From Parapedobacter sp037190485 (GTDB lineage: Bacteria; Bacteroidota; Bacteroidia; Sphingobacteriales; Sphingobacteriaceae), in the NCBI GenBank assembly GCA_037190485.1, contig JBBCJB010000014.1, forward strand, positions 186,001 through 250,000: a stretch of DNA of 64,000 bases. Direction: 5' to 3'. Below, piece after piece: positions 62,229-64,000 of this stretch (within the stretch, counting starts at the first letter, position 1; the number at the start of each line of letters is the position of its first letter). The translations under genes were made by a program, and so were the position numbers. The notes beneath the pieces are model-generated. The model made no database searches. It was not told the origin of the DNA and worked only from the letters and a program-made list of their open reading frames with translations.

Positions 62229-64000
62229 GGTTTTCTTGCGTATTCGGTGCTGGCGAGGACATGGATGGCGGAACGGAAGCCGTGCCGAAGTGCTTGTTGG
62301 GCGTGCTTCCCATCACCAACTTGAGCGTACCACCCTTTATGGCCGTTTCGTGTGGAATCCAAGCACGATTCAATGGCTTCCCGTTCCATTGGGCAGATTG
62401 GATATAGCCGTTCGTTTCGCCGTTGCCGCTCGTTTCGATCACGAACCGGTCGCCTGGATAATAATCGGGGTTGAGGTGGAGCGTGACCTTATCGAAAATC
62501 GGGCTGCCGATTTCATACACCGGGTGCCGTGATACCCCGCCGTCGGTCGAGAAAATCCCGATCTTGAAGAGGACGGCCAAGGCACCCATCAGGCCTTGGT
62601 CTTCGTCTCCACTATAGCCGAAATCTGGCGAAAGGCCGCTATACACTTCGCGGATGACCTGTCGCGTCCAGTATTGGGTGAGCCAGGGCGCACCGGCGTA
62701 GTTGAACAGGAAGGCGGTGTGCATACACGGCTGATTGCCGTAGTTGATGTACACCTCGCGGTGTTGCGGCGTGGTTTCCACGGCATGCGATTTGCCTGAC
62801 GTGAAGTGGTGGACTTGGGCAGCTGTAAAGGAACGGTTCAGTTTTTCAGTGAATTTATCCGCCCCGCCCATGAGGTCGATGAGGCCTTGGATGTCGTGCG
62901 GCACGAACCACGTGTATTGCGCGGCATTCCCTTCCACCCATCCGTTGCCATAGGCCAGGATGTTGGCCGGCGACTTCCATCGGCCCAGGCTGTCCTTGAC
63001 CCACATCCAACCGAGCTGCCCGTTCCAGAGGTTTTTATAATTTTCGGCACGCTTGCCGAAGCGCTGGTGATCGGCTGTCTTGCCAAGGGCCTTGGCCATC
63101 TCCGAAAGCGCGAAATCCTGGTAGGCATATTCCAGGGTCTGCGCGGCACCATCTTGGTGGAATCCATACCGGATATCGCTCAGCGGGTGCGGCACGTACC
63201 CCTTCTCCATGTAGTGTTCGATTCCGCCCCCGTGGAAAGTGTGGTGCTCGTAGCCCGCTTTGCTCATCAGGCCCCCGGGGAAATGGTTTTTGCGCATTCC
63301 TTGATAGGCCTTTTCGACGTCGAATCGTCGGATGCCCTTCTGGTAGGCACTTACGATGAACGGCGTGGACGAGGCCCCGGTCATGACGTAGGTGTAATTG
63401 CCTCCGGCGGGCCCTCGGGGTATCAGGCCCCCGTCGTCGTACATGAGCAGCATGGAGTTTACGAATGATTCGGTGACTTCCGGGTACACGAGGTGCCACA
63501 AGGTATTCAGCGACCACTGCGCCCCCCAGAACGCGTCTGAATTGTGGTGGTTGAACAAAGGTTCCCCCGCATCGTCAAGTGGTATCTGGCCTATCCGCGG
63601 GCTTGGTCCGGTCATGTCGCAGTATTTGCCGTTGGAGTCGCTGATGATGCGCCTGCCTTGCAGCGCGTGCCACAGGTCGGTATAGAACCGGCGCCTGTCT
63701 TCCAGCGAGGCTCCGGTTACTTCGATACGGCCCAGCCAACGGTTCCATTCGTCCCTGGAATCCCTTACTACACGGTCAAAATCCCAGTGTGGCAATTCGG
63801 TCATCAGGTTGAGGGCTGCCTGTTCCACACTGACGTAAGAGATGGCCACTTTCATCTGCACCACGTCGTTGTCATCGGTAGGGAAAGATACGAAAGCGCC
63901 CGTATGCGCTCCGCTGATTTCCAACCCGCCATGCAAAAGTTCGCCCTGCTGCCATCCCGAAAATTGGGCAAACGGTTTGTCGAAGCGGGCAGTGAAGTAT
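62212..64000 (-). CDS. GH92-family alpha-mannosidase-like enzyme (partial, cut by window edge)
   Basis: The frame is open from the right window edge (GWQQGELL...) to its stop at 62212, about 595 residues of a family usually ~740-780 long, so the N-terminus is missing. The (alpha/alpha)6 part is clear: FYTDLWHALQGRRIISDSNGKYCDM, FWGAQWSLNTLWHLVYPEVTESFVNSMLLMYDDGGLIPRGPAGG, SAYQKGIRRFDVEKAYQGM, YVPH, GNQPCMHTAFLFNYAGAPW and YSGDEDQGLMGALAVLFKIGIF. GH92 enzymes are calcium-dependent exo-alpha-mannosidases. Here the enzyme heads the visible part of the sulfatase operon. Confidence 0.9.
   Translation of the reverse strand, partial: YFTARFDKPFAQFSGWQQGELLHGGLEISGAHTGAFVSFPTDDNDVVQMKVAISYVSVEQAALNLMTELPHWDFDRVVRDSRDEWNRWLGRIEVTGASLEDRRRFYTDLWHALQGRRIISDSNGKYCDMTGPSPRIGQIPLDDAGEPLFNHHNSDAFWGAQWSLNTLWHLVYPEVTESFVNSMLLMYDDGGLIPRGPAGGNYTYVMTGASSTPFIVSAYQKGIRRFDVEKAYQGMRKNHFPGGLMSKAGYEHHTFHGGGIEHYMEKGYVPHPLSDIRYGFHQDGAAQTLEYAYQDFALSEMAKALGKTADHQRFGKRAENYKNLWNGQLGWMWVKDSLGRWKSPANILAYGNGWVEGNAAQYTWFVPHDIQGLIDLMGGADKFTEKLNRSFTAAQVHHFTSGKSHAVETTPQHREVYINYGNQPCMHTAFLFNYAGAPWLTQYWTRQVIREVYSGLSPDFGYSGDEDQGLMGALAVLFKIGIFSTDGGVSRHPVYEIGSPIFDKVTLHLNPDYYPGDRFVIETSGNGETNGYIQSAQWNGKPLNRAWIPHETAIKGGTLKLVMGSTPNKHFGTASVPPSMSSPAPNTQENHEKNH

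Overview
The window is 64 kb of a fairly G+C-rich Bacteroidota chromosome. The evidence is a SusC/SusD pair, a hybrid two-component regulator fused to an AraC-type HTH domain, many SxxK/PorT/SmpA-like Bacteroidota envelope proteins, and the phylum's own -7 promoter motif (TAnnTTTG) in front of many genes. The gene set would fit the Sphingobacteriales or a relative, but I cannot place it more finely from sequence alone. I found no rRNA, tRNA, CRISPR array or complete insertion sequence.

Region 1 (1-30 kb) is mostly housekeeping and single-gene units. It holds ClpP, a TetR regulator next to a nitroreductase, a TPM-domain membrane protein, an AraC regulator, an array of degenerate 42-bp tandem repeats, several small hypothetical proteins, a GH3-like acyl-amido synthetase, a zinc peptidase next to LspA, a thioredoxin-reductase-like flavoprotein, YjbQ, a MITE-like inverted-repeat element, a TPR histidine kinase, a phage-repressor-like HTH protein with a divergent partner, an FAD monooxygenase, an unusual helicase with toxin-like and ankyrin-like ends, a serine beta-lactamase-like hydrolase, IspH, a methyltransferase, an outer-membrane barrel protein, and a ferrochelatase-metallophosphoesterase pair.

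Region 2 (29.3-44 kb) is a complete fructan utilisation locus. A hybrid two-component sensor (plus strand) stands opposite a minus-strand run: MFS sugar transporter, PfkB fructokinase, SusC, SusD, two GH32 fructanases, and an FG-GAP/VCBS-repeat protein. The likely flow is binding and import of fructo-oligosaccharides by SusCD, hydrolysis by GH32 enzymes, uptake by the MFS carrier, and phosphorylation by the kinase, with the sensor reading free fructose in the periplasm.

Region 3 (46.2-64 kb) is a very tightly packed minus-strand operon of at least ten genes that runs off the right edge. In transcription order it encodes a GH92-family enzyme, a sulfatase, a beta-propeller protein resembling oligogalacturonate lyase, a GH105-DUF1961 fusion, a heparinase II/III-like lyase, a sulfatase, a PhoD-like phosphatase, two more sulfatases, and a protein with two complete sulfatase domains. 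Most junctions overlap by 4-17 bases or are only 2 bases apart, which suggests translational coupling. The set predicts attack on a sulfated, uronate-containing polysaccharide (ulvan-like, glycosaminoglycan-like or pectin-like; not decided). It is the strongest candidate for an undescribed system here, followed by the helicase fusion, the 42-bp repeat array and the MITE-like element.
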